Below are positions 11,263 to 24,700 of a stretch of 64,000 nucleotides of DNA, in pieces. The notes beneath the pieces were generated by a model, which worked only from the letters and a program-made list of their open reading frames with translations, was not told the origin of the DNA and did no database searches. The number at the start of each line of letters is the position of its first letter. Position 1 is the first letter of the stretch. The stretch is from contig VXAZ01005702.1 in the NCBI GenBank assembly GCA_013399875.1, positions 475,768 through 539,767 on the forward strand, given 5' to 3'. This stretch comes from Gymnorhina tibicen (lineage: Eukaryota > Chordata > Aves > Passeriformes > Artamidae). Position numbers and translations under genes: made by a program.

Positions 11263-14200
11263 CTATCTTACCTAGGTTTCCATTTCAGCTGTCATTTTTC
11301 AGACTTGTTGTATTTTTCTCAACAAAAAGTACCCATCACTCCTCTTGGTGTGCTGGGAAAAAGCAGAAGGTGAGTCACTGGTGTTTGGACAGTGTATCCC
11401 CCTGAGTTCCAGAGGCATGTGTCTTCTCATTCCGTACTGCATGTGCAAGACACCAGACAATTGTTGCCATGGTTACAGTACTATTCACTGGCTCAATTTT
11501 TCTGAATATTTTCTGCCCATGGTTTGTAGTAGTAAGTGGACCATTACTGCTGTGGTGTTTATGCAGGTAAACAAACAGCAGACAGTATTATGCTGCTATG
11601 TAAAGTATATTTCAAGTATGTCTACTACTTTAAAGAAAACGTCTTAGTTATTTAGTGCAGTCATTTAGTCATTTAGAGCTAATTCTTCCATCTTTGGAGA
11701 CATCCCACTAAATGGAGCATAAATTTCCACTCACTGTCCAGAACAATACATAGAAGGTGAATCTTCTAGAATGAATCTTCTAGAGCAAAAAACCAATACA
11801 AGACTAGATTTGGATACATTGTGGTTTGAACACAGAAAACATTCTCTTTTTTGAACTGCAATTTTTATTAAAGTTTATTTTATCTGGGTAGACATGGAGC
11901 AGGCTTGACCTAGACCCAACAAATCAAGCAGAAAAATTTGGTGGAAATCATCAGACACTGTAACAATGTCAAAGATCAGAGAAATCAGTACTTGCTTATT
12001 CTTATTTAGGTGGGTAGACAGTTTTCCATATTGAGGCATGTAGCCTTGATAAAACAGCTAACAGGGCTGGAATCCATGAATGAAGTATGCATGGACTGAC
12101 TACAGTCCTGCATATCCAGAGAAGCTCCTGGAAAATTTTTCTGATACTATATCTCAGATTATGGACGCACATAAGTGGTAGCATCTTAGACACCACTCAG
12201 TGAAGGACAAAGTCTGAAAATGTTAGCGTAAACTTAAAGAACAGAACTTCTGCATCAGTAACTCTGTCGAATACATACAAATTTAAATGGAATTGTACAA
12301 GTGAAGAGGTGCATGTGTTGTACAAGCTGTCATACAAACTCACATTTTCTAATATAATTTATTTAATCTAGATGTAATCCTCTTACTTTGTTCTCCCTGT
12401 GGATGTTTCCCTTCTATTATTTTTGTTCTCCTGGCTGGAACAAACTAAATTCTTATGTCTATTTCTTCTTTCCTTTGGACTGAGAAAAGGAACCACTTTT
12501 TTTCAGAGGCAGACTATTACATTTTAAAACATATATTTCCTTCTCTGAATGCTTTCTGCAGAAAAGCTGAGCCTGCGGGATAAGAACCAGATGGAAAAAA
12601 TGTTTGGTAAGTTGTTCCTCCCTTAACATTCAGTAGATATTCAGACAATTTTGATGAATTTGCACAGCTATAGGGAACAACATATATTATGATGTAAATG
12701 CCATCAATATGACATATGCTCAAAGTTCTGTGTATAAATAAATAAAACATATTGAAAAGCCTGCTGCTTACCCCAGCTGTTTATTTCTCACAGTGTATAA
12801 ATGCCAGAGGAAAAAAGCAAAAACCCAAAACCAAATCAAACCAAAAAAATCCCAGCTTGTTTTTGCAGTGTTTTTATATTGAGTTTTGAGTCATAAAGCA
12901 ATTAGTAGTTTTAAATCAAGATTCCTGGTTGCATTCAGGTCAAGTCCTATGAGTGAATTTCTGCATTTTTGTTGAAAAAATGTGGAACATTTTACATTAA
13001 ATTGACAGAAAATTACATCTTCTTGGAAGATTGCATCCTGACTGAAAGAAATATATTTTGCCAGGATCTTTTAAGGAATTCTTGATAATTCATGGGTCAA
13101 TCCATATAGGTATTCAATACCTTATTGGGGCCAGTGCAAAAAGCTTTAGGTGACATCCATGAGTTCTCCATCAGTTCTCAAACTTTAATTTACTTTACAA
13201 GTGATTCTGGGACCAAAAGAAAAAAAAAAAAGACCAACTGAAGTAGAAAGTAAGGAATTGCTAAAAACCAGTAGTTGAGTACCAGCAACCTCAGTACCTG
13301 GAGACTGGTAAAAGCAGTGGCTTGCCTTGCCATTCAGCTTGCATTTCACTGCCAGTGACCAGAGAGAAGGAAATAATCTGTTCTGTGATCAATGTACTGT
13401 GGTGAACCATTTAATGTGATTGTGCGTTTTCATAAGTGTAACTGTTCACTAAAAGAGAAAATTGCTAAAATCACAAAGCAGTAGAAAATCTAGATATCTA
13501 GACAAAAAGTTCTACTCCACCATAGAATTCCAACTTACTATGCTGCATGTTACACAGTTCTGTTTTCTTCTAAAAAAACCCTAAACTTTATTTTCACAGA
13601 GATTTAAATAACCAGATTTGAGAACTGAGAGTTGATGTCTGACTTAATTTGCCAAGAAAAATTCCCCTTGCACTGAACCAGGGTCTTTCTAGATGAAAAT
13701 ATGCAGGGCATAGCTTTTGTGATTTTTGGTAATGCATCCAAATCACACAAATAAGAAAAATGTTACATGAACTGTACTTTATAGTATTTTCCAAAGTGTT
13801 TGATATTTAATTTCCTCTGTTTCCGTGCCAGAGATGTCCACTATATGTCCTATTCACACAAATAGGAGTAGACCTATATTTGCAATAGACTGTGAAAATC
13901 CCAACAAAATCTTAATCTCAATCTACAATTACTAGGTTTACTCTCTGAATAACCAGGATGAACAAATTTAGATCCCACTTCTGGGAAAATCTGTAACTTA
14001 AAGGTTTGTATAGGTTTTGAAACATTTGCATCCATGGAAACTCTTAATCATAACCATTCCCCTGGAAAATTGCCTTTAAAATTAAACTAAAAAGCATAGG
14101 ACATATATATGGCCAAGACAGTAAGTCCTGCAGTGGCTGCTGCTAAAATTCCAGTGTCAGAGTGGTGGTTCTTATTGCCTTTTAATAACACATTTATCAT

Positions 14201-15445
14201 ATGGAATAATGCAGCAGAGTTGAAGGATAAGTGGCTTACACTTCTTGGGGCTATGTGCATTCAGTTACAATTAGTAAGCACGAATCTTTACCTTTCAAAA
14301 AAAATTAATATTAAGAGAAGATAATACTTCCATTATTGCAAGCTTTCTTCGAGGAACTTTTCCATATTTCATATATTTCAGAAAACATTAAATGGAGCAT
14401 TTAAAACTTCCATTTTATAAAGGGGCTACAGTTTTCTTTGCTGTTCTTGACAGATTTTGTTATTTATTGGCTTACTGCCACCTGACCCCAAAACAGAGCC
14501 ATAGGTCTGTGTGCATAATGCAAAGAAATAATTAATTTTCATTAAAAATTTAATTTGCATTTACATCTCTAGAACAAACATTAATCTAGGCAATAGGCCA
14601 GTTAACATGTGGAAGGTACATTTCACGCTTATTTCATGAGACATGACAGTGGGAGGGTTGGTTTGGGTTTAGGATTTTTTAATTAAAGTTGGAATTTGCA
14701 CAGTGAAAAGAAGCAAGTTTTATCTTGTAAGTCACCCATACTGAAAGGATTTACATCAGTTTGTTATTTTTCTGCCACTGCTCCTTTCCTGCAAACTGTG
14801 TATTTGAAATTTAAGAAGCAGATGAAAAAGTTCTAGTTCTTCTATTTTGAATTGCAGTTATTGTGATCTATAACCACACCACAATTAGGAAAATCATTGT
14901 TCTAATTTCCTAATATTTCAAGGAATTTGAGCTCTGGATATATTTCCTGAGAAAACAGTGATTTTTTTATATCCAAATTGAGGGCTCAACACTTTTTAGG
15001 GAAGGGGAGAGAGCATTCCACCCAGAATCTGGTAGTTAATGCCTAATTTCTTAATAGCTGATTGCCTTCAGGAAAAGATTTGAAGTGACTGACCCCTTTT
15101 TCCCCAGAAAAATACTACATTAGTAGTTCTTCACTGCAACCAGATACATGTGCCTAGAGCTACCTTGACGACTTTGTTTATTTTCAAATTTTCTCTTTCT
15201 TCTTTGATCATCTTTGCTTTACAGTGATATACTCATTAGTACTACACTGCTGAGATGTTTAGGGCAATGGAGCATGTGATAGATGAGGAGAGGAAAAGGG
15301 AAATGGATTTGTTTAGTGCAGAGGTGATATGACTAGGTAGGAGAGGATCAGCTTGCTACAATCAACTAACATAATGAGTTGGCACAAAGAAGAAAGCAAC
15401 AGATTTCAGGTATTAGCTGTAAATGGCAAATTGCAGTGAGATATA
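11263..15445. other. AT-rich non-coding stretch, no gene recognised
   Basis: No retroelement or recognised protein is visible. A 67-base block at 11,303-11,369 is bounded by TTTTTCAG and GTGAGT but is too short to judge. TGAATCTTCTAGA is duplicated near 11,757-11,785. Two long A-rich runs occur (for example 13,217-13,231). Confidence 0.55.
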
Positions 15446-16372
15446 TGTATTGCATTTGCATGGTGGGTTTTGGTGGCAAGGGGAACACAGGGGTGGCTTC
15501 TGCGGGGGGCTTTCGGAGGCTGCGCAGGTTGGACCCACTGCTGGCCAAGTTTGAATCAGTCATTGTCAGGGGAGGTGCCTCCGTGATGGCACATGTAAGA
15601 AGAGAAAAAAAATCTGCAACAAACTATATCTGGAGAGAGGAGAATTTGAGAGAAAAAGCCCTGCAGACACCAAAGTAAATGCAGAAGGATGGGGAGGAGG
15701 AGCTCCAGCCACCAGAGCACAGATTCCCCTGCAGCCCATGGTGCAGACCATGGTGAGGCAGCTGTGCCCCTGCAGCCCATGGAGGTCCATGGTGGAGCAG
15801 AGATCCACCTGCAGCCTGTGGAGGACCCCACAATGGATAAAGTGGATGCCTGAAGAAGGCTGTTACCCTGTGGCAAGCCTGTGCTGGATCAGGCTCCTGT
15901 CAGGACCTGTGGCCCCTTAGAAATAGGAATCCATGCTGGAGCAGGTTTCCTGGCCTTGTGACCCTGCAGGAGACTCACACTGAAGTAGGCCATACCTGAA
16001 GGACTGCACATCATGGAAGGGACCACACTGGAGCGGTTCGTGATGAACTTCAGCACATGGGAAAGACCAATGTTGGAGATGTCCATGGGAGGCTGTCTCC
16101 AATGGAAGGGACCCCATGCTGGATCAGGGAAGGAGTGTGAGGGTTCTCCCCATGAAGAGGAAGGAGCAGCAGAGATAATGTGCAATAAACTGACCACAAC
16201 CCCCATTTCCTGTCTCACTGCACCTCTCAGAGGAAAAAAGTAAATAATTCAGAATAAAGTTGAGCCTGGGATGAAAGGAGGAGTGAGGAGAAGGGTTTTT
16301 TAAGATTTGGTTTTATTTCTCATTGTCTTAGTCTAGTTTGATTGGTAATAAATTAAAATATTTTTGTCCTAA
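15446..16372 (+). mobile_element. Long endogenous retrovirus LTR, 5' part (copy 1)
   Basis: The segment begins TGTATTGCATTTGCATGG and aligns along its length with the copy at 56,672-57,830. Shared blocks include the GGGTGGCTTCTG-G-G block near 15,490, CCCTGCAGACACCAAAGT near 15,659, and the CCCCTGCAGCCCATGG-type repeats at 15,726-15,830. Also shared are GGAGCAG-containing repeats to 16,130, GAACTGACCACAACCCCCAT-like sequence near 16,190, and the polyadenylation signal AATAAA at 16,347-16,352. Within it, imperfect units of about 35-40 bases repeat around GCAGCC-(C/T)GTGG. Long stop-poor minus-strand frames across it come from this GC-rich repetition and are not genes. The element is cut at 16,372 by a CR1 and continues at 16,711. 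I know it as an avian LTR family, probably class III (ERVL), but assign no name. Confidence 0.8.
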
Positions 16373-16710
16373 TTCATAGATTCATAGAATCATTCAGGTT
16401 GGAAAGGACCTTTAAGATCCTCAAGTCCTATTGTTAATCCAGCCCTGTCAAGTCCATCACCAAGCCATGCCCCTAAGTGACTCATCTAACTTCTTTTTTG
16501 ATACCTCCAGGGATGGTGACTCCACCACTTCCTCAGGTATCCTGTTCCAACACTAGACAATACTTTTGGTTATTATCCTTCCTAATATTCAATCTAAACC
16601 TCCTCTGGCACAACTTGAGGCCATTTCCTCTTGTTCTCGCACTTGATACTAGAAAGACATGACAGACCTGCATCTCCCTGCAAACTCCTTTCAGGTAGTT
16701 TTAGAAAGCA
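16373..16710 (-). mobile_element. CR1 LINE 3' fragment nested in the LTR
   Basis: The plus strand begins TTCATAGATTCATAGAATCA, the reverse complement of the CR1 3' terminal repeats. It continues TTGGAAAGGACCTTTAAGAT, AGGGATGGTGACTCCACCAC, ATTCAATCTAAACCTCC and TCCTTTCAGGTAGTTTTAGA, all typical of an avian CR1 3' end. The element is 338 bp, 5' truncated at the right edge. LTR sequence abuts both edges, so the CR1 inserted after the LTR. No clear target duplication is seen, as is usual for CR1. Confidence 0.92.
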
Positions 16711-16867
16711 AGTCATTTTTGCCCATATTGGCAACTGGTGACAGATCTCTCCTTGCCCTTATCTTGACCCATGAGCCTTTCATTACAGTTTTTCTCCCCT
16801 GTCCATCTGATAGAGCATCTTTTATAAGCACCTGGCATCCAGTCAGGGTCAACAACCCAAACCACGG
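16711..16867 (+). mobile_element. Long endogenous retrovirus LTR, 3' part (copy 1)
   Basis: Sequence resumes with AGTCATTTTTGCCCATATTGG and continues with GATCTCTCCTTGCCCTTATC, CTCCCCTGTCCATCTGA, a GCACCTGGCATCCAGTCAGG block and AACCCAAACCAC. It continues the LTR interrupted at 16,372 and corresponds to the 3' end of the copy at 57,830. The edge at about 16,867 is approximate. No primer-binding site or internal retroviral sequence follows, so it appears to be a solo LTR. No matching target duplication is visible. Confidence 0.75.
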
Positions 16868-17199
16868 CAATAAGCCAAAAAATAGACACCATGAAAGTGG
16901 TTAAAGTCTGGGACAAGAGCCCAGAAAGGCCATGAAATCTCAACCCTTGAAGCTTTTTTTATTTCAACTGAGGACAGTCTTCAACAATCCAAGATAACGT
17001 CGAAGTTAGCAGTGCTTTGAACACGGGATAGATTAGGTGGTCCAGAGGTAACTTCTGATGCAGTTTATGCTATAATTTCTTATTTGAAAGAATTCAAAAT
17101 TTTTATTTGCAGAATTCATCACAGATTGGATTTCTGAGCATTGCCATCATCAAATAACAATCCTAGCAATCTTCTGTGAGAAAAAATAAGTATACGTTA

Positions 17200-17219
17200 T
17201 ATATATGTGTACATATATA
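17200..17219. repeat. AT-rich palindrome, 9-bp arms
   Basis: TATATATGT (17,200-17,208) and ACATATATA (17,211-17,219) are perfect reverse complements separated by GT. Such palindromes are common by chance in TA-rich DNA. Confidence 0.85.
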
Positions 17220-20200
17220 AATCTCAAATCAAATTTGCCCTCTTCACAAAGAAAAATAAATTCTATTTATTTTACATTGAGTGGCCAGCAGACACACTCC
17301 CTTGAAGAATGGAATTTCAATGTTTCTGTAAATAAAGGACAAAAGAGCCACATTCCAGTGTCAATGAGGGTGACTGCTACATGACATTTTAATGTGGAGT
17401 ATAAGGATTTAGAACCAGCTTGCCATGGAGATTCATGAACGCTTGTTCTGGCATAAGGAAGGAAACAAGGAAGAGGCGGAGTTTGCCCCTTTGGGTAGTA
17501 GTGCAAATTTATATGAGATAAAAGTAGGCTGTAGTCATGGCCTATTTTCAAGCTCTGGTGCTACTTCATATTGAAGTCTCAGAGCAGCTTGTATTATTTT
17601 GTCTAAAATGATGATTGAAAAGAATGTATTTCTCCCAAAACCAATCTATACCATATAAGGGTGATGCCAACTGCATTCAAATATTAAGAGTTGAATCTTC
17701 TTTTTAAAAGTTTCTGCCACTTGGGACCACACACGAGCTATATCAAATTCAGGATCAAATTTGGAATAGGTTCATATTTAAGAGATTACAATTACAATCC
17801 TTTGCTTCCTGCCTTCTTAAAATTATAGGTATCAATTTATATTCATGTCAGCCTACAACTAAAGTCTTACAGCTCTAAAACCCATGGTGGATTCTGTCAG
17901 GATGTCTCCTGAAATGGTGAAAAGAAACTGAGTACTTTGATATCTCAGATGAGACATGTCAAATTCTCCTAGCTACTTATAAATATTTCCATGTTTCTTG
18001 TATCTGTTTTACAAGCATCATCATGCATTTTGTCTATAGAAAATGTCAATTGATGACAATGTTTTAATTCTCTTCTACTGAGGGAGAAATGTTTAGAGAT
18101 ACAAAAATCCCAAACCAGGTATTTCAAGAGAGAATAGTAAAATGCTAGCCTTATTTAGAGAAGAATCACCAGCACAGGATGTTTTCTTTTAGAAATCTTT
18201 GACAAATGCCTTGTAACCATAGAAATGATTTTGGAGACAGCAGGAGTAGCTAAAATAGATTAAATTAATGTGCTAAGCTCACTTTCTCACAGCATGTTTC
18301 ACTGTAATTGATTATACTATAGCCAAACTTAAATCACTAATATCAGTGCAGATAGAAGAAAATTAATATTTAATAAACTCTTTTGTTCAGTTTCTATAAA
18401 TTAATCTATTGGAATAAGCTATAATTTGTGATAAGCATTTAAAGATTTTTTTCTACCTGGAACACTTTTTTGTGGAACCTGTAAGTGTGAAAATAATAAG
18501 AAAAAATAATTTAATAGAAGAGAAAATAATAATTAATTCTGCAAACTTGTATTCATTATTTACTTGTAAGCATTCAGTAATATATTTGATTTGAAAAATA
18601 GATGTCACCTGACTAATAATTTAAATTTGATCTTGCAGCTGTAGGCTCTTTAAATAGATTGGCTTTAGAAAAAAAAATACCTATTTATTTTCTACTGTAA
18701 AATGTAAGAAAATTAGTTAATAAAAACCTGTAATTGTGATTAATGCCTATAGATGAGCAAAAATCTATGATTCCAGAGAATACAAAAGATATTATTTGGA
18801 GGTAGTCTTAATATAATAAATTCACATGTCCCATGCTATAATTAGAATTGGAATAATCTATAAAAGAAATAATTTTGACAGAGTAGATCTAGTGTCCAAT
18901 AATAAAAGGAAAATTTGAACACAGTATTGGAAAACCTGAGTAGCTGATAAATGTAAAAAGTAATTCCAGCAAAAGTGTATTACTGGGAACATGGCATAAA
19001 CAACAGAGGAAAGAAAGCAACTTCATACTAGAGAAAAATCAGGTTGATGCTTTTATTTCTCAGAAGACTATTTCTTATATTCTGCTTTACATTCTTCTGA
19101 GTAATTACTCAACAATTTAAGGGTTTTTTCAGTTTCTAGGAGATAGTGTTCTCTTCTTGATTTGTCAGTGTAATGTTAAGGGAATAATAAGACAGACAGG
19201 AGCAAGCAGATGAACAACAGACATGCTTTCCCAGGTTCCTAGAGTTTCTTACCCTTTTTGTTTGTTTAACAATGCCCACCACCACCCCACACACACCTCA
19301 GGTTCACATTACACAAGAATTCTAACTCTTTTGAAAGATATAAAAGGAATTTGCTTACAAGTATTCTACTTCCACACAATTACATACAGGCAAGTAAGGA
19401 TTTTTGCTAAGAGTTGTCCACTGAGAAATGTCGAAACAACATCCAGGTGATTAAACAAATACCAACTATAAAAGCTGCCACCATTTCACTAAATTAACAG
19501 TTGTACCTGTTTCATCATTAATGAAATCACTCTAGTTTATTTCCCAAAATATTTCTGTTTTAGTTATGACTTCTTTTTTCTTTTTTCCTAGAACTCTCTT
19601 TAGCATATCTCAAATTTTTGATTTTTCTTTCTATTCTGTTGAAAAATAGAAAATGAAATGTTAATTTACTCATTTGATTTGTTTTACCTATTTTTGAGAA
19701 ATAAGGAATTATTTATATCAGGTACCACATATGTCTTGTAAAACTGTATAAAAGATCATCTCCATGGTGAAAACATTTTATTGCATATAGACTTCTCATG
19801 CGTGGAATTCTCTGCAGACATGTTCTGTTCTTGTTTCTTTGTTCTTCAAGTACATTTAGTGTATCTCTAGGTCGGGACATCCACAATAGCTTCTCCCTAG
19901 ATAACCTGGGTTTGTACATGGGTTTTCCCTCTTCTAAGACACTGTGTCCTAGGTAACGAGGGAAGCAGCCATGCCTAAAGAAATTCCATGCTTGATCCGA
20001 GAGCATAACAGTGCAGTCAATCAGAATAAAACCAGCCACACAGAGGGGAGAGAAACTAGCTTTTTTAGGAAGTGCATCAAGCATAGGTTTGAAGAATTTG
20101 CAGCAGTGTTCATGAGAGCTATTTTAAAAACAACACGTGATTTAGGGTCACTGAAAAGGAATTAGGATTCAGAAAAGTTAGTAATTTTAATTTTAAGATA

Positions 20201-21643
20201 TTCTACTCAGCTTCAATGAGGTCCATAATAGACTCACATAAAGAAAAAAAAAAAATTGTGCAACTAAATAAGGAAAATATTCCCTTCATGAAGGCAGAAA
20301 ATATTCCAGATAAAAGTCGAAGAAAATAGAAGCATTTTTGTGATGGGAAGAGGATGTGCTGTAGAGGTCACCAGAGACACAGAATTTTGCCATAAATTAT
20401 TTCAGAAATTAGATGAATAAAGGTCTGAGATTCTGAAGAAAAATATTATTTTACCACGGAGATACTGCTTCTGTTTGATTGAACAGATTACAATTTAGGG
20501 AGGCTATTCATTCCCTACCATTTAAATATTTCATGATATAAAAACATAAGATGGCAGCAAGAAGAGAATTCCATCTCTTTGGATGGGCAAGTAAGTTGTT
20601 GAAAATATTCAAATTCAGCTTGAGATTTTTTTGTTCTGGTAGTATTACTAGGAGAGACCTGAAAAATCAATATTAAAACCACTCAAAAGTCAGAGTATGG
20701 AAAGAGCATATAAAATGTCAAAGAAATGAAAAACTATGTTATGAAATGTAGGCATGAAATACAATAGTCCTAACATTATGGGAATTTAAATGAAGGGAAA
20801 GAGTGGAAGAGGAGACAGTAAGTCTTAAGATCCTGCTTAGGGTTCCTGCACTGTTGTTTTTGAAAAGGATATGCTCCACTTATAGAAGATAATTACAAAA
20901 CTGAGGAAGGAAAAGCAGGGTTATTTACGCGTACAGCACAGGAACATGGAATAATTGCACAGATACCTTGCCTTTCTGGTGCTGATGCAAGCAAGTATCC
21001 TATCAGGCTCCAGATAACATTATCAGGGTAAGTCTCACTGAATACTTCTTACAGTACTTTTGAGGAATAAAAGAGTCAGCTACAGAGAAATAAGCAGATA
21101 AGAGTATGTCCCATGGACTCATCTGTGAGCAGCCACCATACTAACTTAAATGCATGACCTGATACATGAAATCAAAAGCCTGGCAAATCAGAAAGTAGAT
21201 ATTGACAAGATTTTAGTAAGTGAAACACAAATGCATAAATGTGTAGCATAACTGGTACTGTCTATTTTTAAATGGAAAACACTGAAAAATATTATACAAT
21301 CCAGCACAGTGAAAAACCATTAGATTCCTCTCTGTGGATTTCTTTTAGAAGTTTGAAAATAACAGGTTTGAAATTTATGAACAAAGTTTCTTTTTCCTCC
21401 CTCACCACTCCATTTTTCTCTCAACAAGTGAAATTCTAGTAAAATTTAGTGAGATGTTCACTGTTCATGACAAAAATTGGTTAAATATAAGAAAGGGAAG
21501 AGAGACAGAAAAAGGAAGAGAAGTATTTACTCATATTCACTATAACTAAGGAGTAATTTAGTTTTTAATAAGCTCATATAGCTCTAAAATCTGTTTGCAA
21601 ACAGTACTGTTGGAAAAAAGTTCCTTTAACTTCATCATTTCAG

Positions 21644-21778
21644 ATAGGGACTACCTTGTGCCTATGGTCTGTAAGAACAGCAGTCACTCTAGAATTTCAG
21701 AAGTCGCTCGAGGACATAAGGGAAAATTGCAGGGCTAACCATGCAAGTGACCAAACTACCACTGTTGTAGAACAGAGG
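21644..21778 (+). other. Exon-like open block, unproven
   Basis: The block is preceded by TTAACTTCATCATTTCAG, a plausible splice acceptor, and followed by GTATGT, a plausible donor (exon end CAGAGG). It is exactly 135 bases (45 codons) and fully open in frame 1 of the block, reading IGTTLCLWSVRTAV at its start and TTTVVEQR at its end. It holds several CpG dinucleotides near GTCGCTCGAGG, uncommon in the surrounding DNA. I do not recognise the peptide, and splice-like pairs of this quality also occur by chance. It could be a real exon, a long non-coding RNA exon, or noise. Confidence 0.2.
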
Positions 21779-24700
21779 GTATGTATTAAGCTGTCTTTCA
21801 TAATGATCCTGCTAAGTTCCATGTCGCATTTTTGTAATACCACGTGACTTTACTGGTACTATTTTTCCTTAGTGCAAAAGGTAAGACTAAGTTTCAAGAA
21901 AAATGTTTTCCAAAGGTTTGAAGTATTGACAAAAAAAATGCTGCAATTTAGATTTATGAAAGGGCTTGTAATGTTTCAGTGAGTTGAGTGGCAGTACTTT
22001 GTACAAAGGCTCCTTTTGGCTTAGCTAGGTCTGTATATATTTAAAAGGTTGGAATTTAAAAATATAATAAAATTTAAAATCCTGTGGGAAACAGAGTTGC
22101 ATGGAGAAGAACCCCTGCAGTACAAATTAAATTGACTCCCATTATACAAATAAGGTAGATAATTTAGAAATTTGTATCTGTATGAAGTGGCAAGGAGTTA
22201 ATTATAAGTCAGAAACTGAGGAAAATAGAGATAATTTACTTATGTTGAGAACATAATATACTATTTTAGCAAATAAAAACCAAAATAATAGGGGACAGAC
22301 TTTTTCTTTGTACTCTGTGAACAATGCTGCTGTATTAATTTATATCTATATCCCCTTCAAAGGGAGATGTTTTTTGTGGTTGCTTCTCAAATTTAAGCAT
22401 TAAATATTCAAATAAGATATGAAGAAGGGAAGGGAAAACCAGGAAAATGCTATGAAACACAATAAACCCAACATCCTGAAGTGGAGGTGGCTGTTTAATT
22501 GAGAAGTATTTAAGCTGTAAAGGTACAGAGATTCACTAATTTTGGTTTCAAGGGAGTCTATTTCTTGAGGTAGGATCAACAAATTAGATCCAAACACCTC
22601 ATCTTTTGCCTACATAAAAAAGGCGAGTTTCCTTTACACCTTTACATTAACCAAAAGAACTGAAAAGTGATGTAATAAAAGCTGGACTGACAACTTGAGA
22701 AGGAAATTGTCACTCTTCCTGTAAAATTTGCAACAGAGAAGAGTCTGATTTCTCCTTTCACATTTATTTGCAGGGATGGTGACAAGCTGGGTTTTTTGGT
22801 GTGGTGTTTCTGCCGCCTGATAAGATTGCAGGCGTTGGAGTTTGTCATTACTAGTGATTGCAGTCAGGTCCTGGCAGTGTTTAGATGTCTATTGAGAAGG
22901 CACGGCTCGTAACCTTATTCTGTCAGTCATTGACCTGCAGTTGCAGGAGGTGTTAGGAAAACAGGGTTCTGTTATTAGTGGTGAGTGCATTATTGTTTTA
23001 GGCAATGTTTTATAGCATCAAAGATGGGTGGGGGAGAAAGACTGTCACTGTTTCTGGTGCTAGAAGCTGTAGAATGTTAATATTTATGCATTTTGAAAGG
23101 TTCATATTTTTCAGAGAAATTTCAAGAGAAGCTGATAAAAATTTCAGTGGACTGAAAGAAAGGGGTTGGGTTTTTATGCACTACTCACACAGTATGTTGA
23201 GTTTCAGCTTAAGAAAAGGCAATCAAAACAAGAGAGATAAGTTTTCCATTAATGAAATGTGGGCATATTTCCACTTAGAAATATAGGCCATAAATGTTAG
23301 GCTGTTTCAGTTAATCAGACTGACTCATGATTGTTTACCAGAGAACAAAAGTAAAATATAAACTTGAAGAACACTTTCCTCCTTGCAAAATTACTGAAAA
23401 GCTAACATACTGGATAAAATGCTTGAAGTCCATGATAAAATACTGTTTGCCATGACGTAAACTGCCTTTGGGAATGCTTTTGATTCACCATCTCTCCTTA
23501 ACCTGAGTAAATACTTATGGTCCACTAGGATACGTGGAATTCATTATGATTTAAAATGCCTTTTAATGCCTTTGGTGGATGAAAATTCCTAAAGTTAGCA
23601 TATGCCATTGGTTATGTGTCATTTACCTCTGTGTAAACCTTTGATAGTTTTTAGTCAGCTGTAGTTTCATGTGGTCAGAGTAAAGTTAAGATGCTTTGGC
23701 TGTATCTAGTGGAAGGTGTAGAGCAGGACGAGGGAAGAAAGGACTATGAGGTCAGACCATAGCTGGACTGTCCAATAACTGGATCAGAGCTCTGAAGAAT
23801 TCTTGGGTTTCTTCTTTTTATACTTAATATTAATATACTCATTTAAAATTCTTTAAATATTTTGAGAGTATTTTGGAACATTTGTGACAAATATTCTGAC
23901 TGTCTTTACAGTTTTTATCAAGGAAGTCTTTAAAACTGATAGAAAACAGTAAAGGGTTTCTAACGGAAAATTGCTTCTTAAACCATGTAGTGAATATTTT
24001 TTCTTCAAGAACAGTTTCCATAATTAAAAAATGTAAAACTTCAGTAGTTTGACATATCTGGGTGATGATCTGCAACTAAGTTTGAGTGGCAAACATGCTA
24101 TCACTAGAAAAAAAAATGAATATAACACTTCGCTTTGAGAAGTAGATCATGTTCTTTTTAATGAAGGGGAAATGAATAAAAACAAAGAAAATTACATTTT
24201 TATTACAGTGGTGATCTGTGGAAGGTACAGGCTGTTTTCTGTAAACTCTAAGCAGAAATGAGAAAGTGGCTGTAAATGCCGCCTTTTGGACCTAGCTGTC
24301 TCCAGCTTCTCATGAAAGTAAGGTTCCAGCTCCACACAATATTGACAAAAAAAGGAAATGAGATATTTTACATATATACTTATTTGTATATATTTAATCC
24401 TACTTTATCTTAAATACACGAGCTTTGTCTTACAGTAAATTATAACTCAAAAACTGAAAATATAGTCTCCATATTCCTTCTACTGTGACGTTAACTGAAT
24501 ATATAAAAAAAGAAAATAATTACAACTTCTCTGTAATATTTCAGTCTTTCTGAATTAACCATGAGGTGTAAACAGAATAAATCAGCTCTTATCTTACAAA
24601 AATGTAGGTCTTCTAAAGCTCTAAGACATTAAAAATGCATGGTTTTGTTAATTTTAAGGAAAACAATTTCTTGGTTTTGTTTTCCTTCCTGGCAGTCATA

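Noticed and set aside
11303..11369. 67-base block with acceptor TTTTTCAG and donor GTGAGT next to the LTR
   Set aside because: It is short, with a length not divisible by three, and open in two frames. Splice-like pairs at this spacing are common by chance. Kept only as a note.
15556..16218. Overlapping minus-strand open frames of 60-109 codons
   Set aside because: They run through the GC-rich internal repeats of the LTR, in several frames at once, and match the same region of the other LTR copy. They are stop-poor sequence, not genes.
19713..20084. 123-codon minus-strand frame
   Set aside because: No recognisable domain, length within the range expected by chance for 64 kb, and no supporting context.
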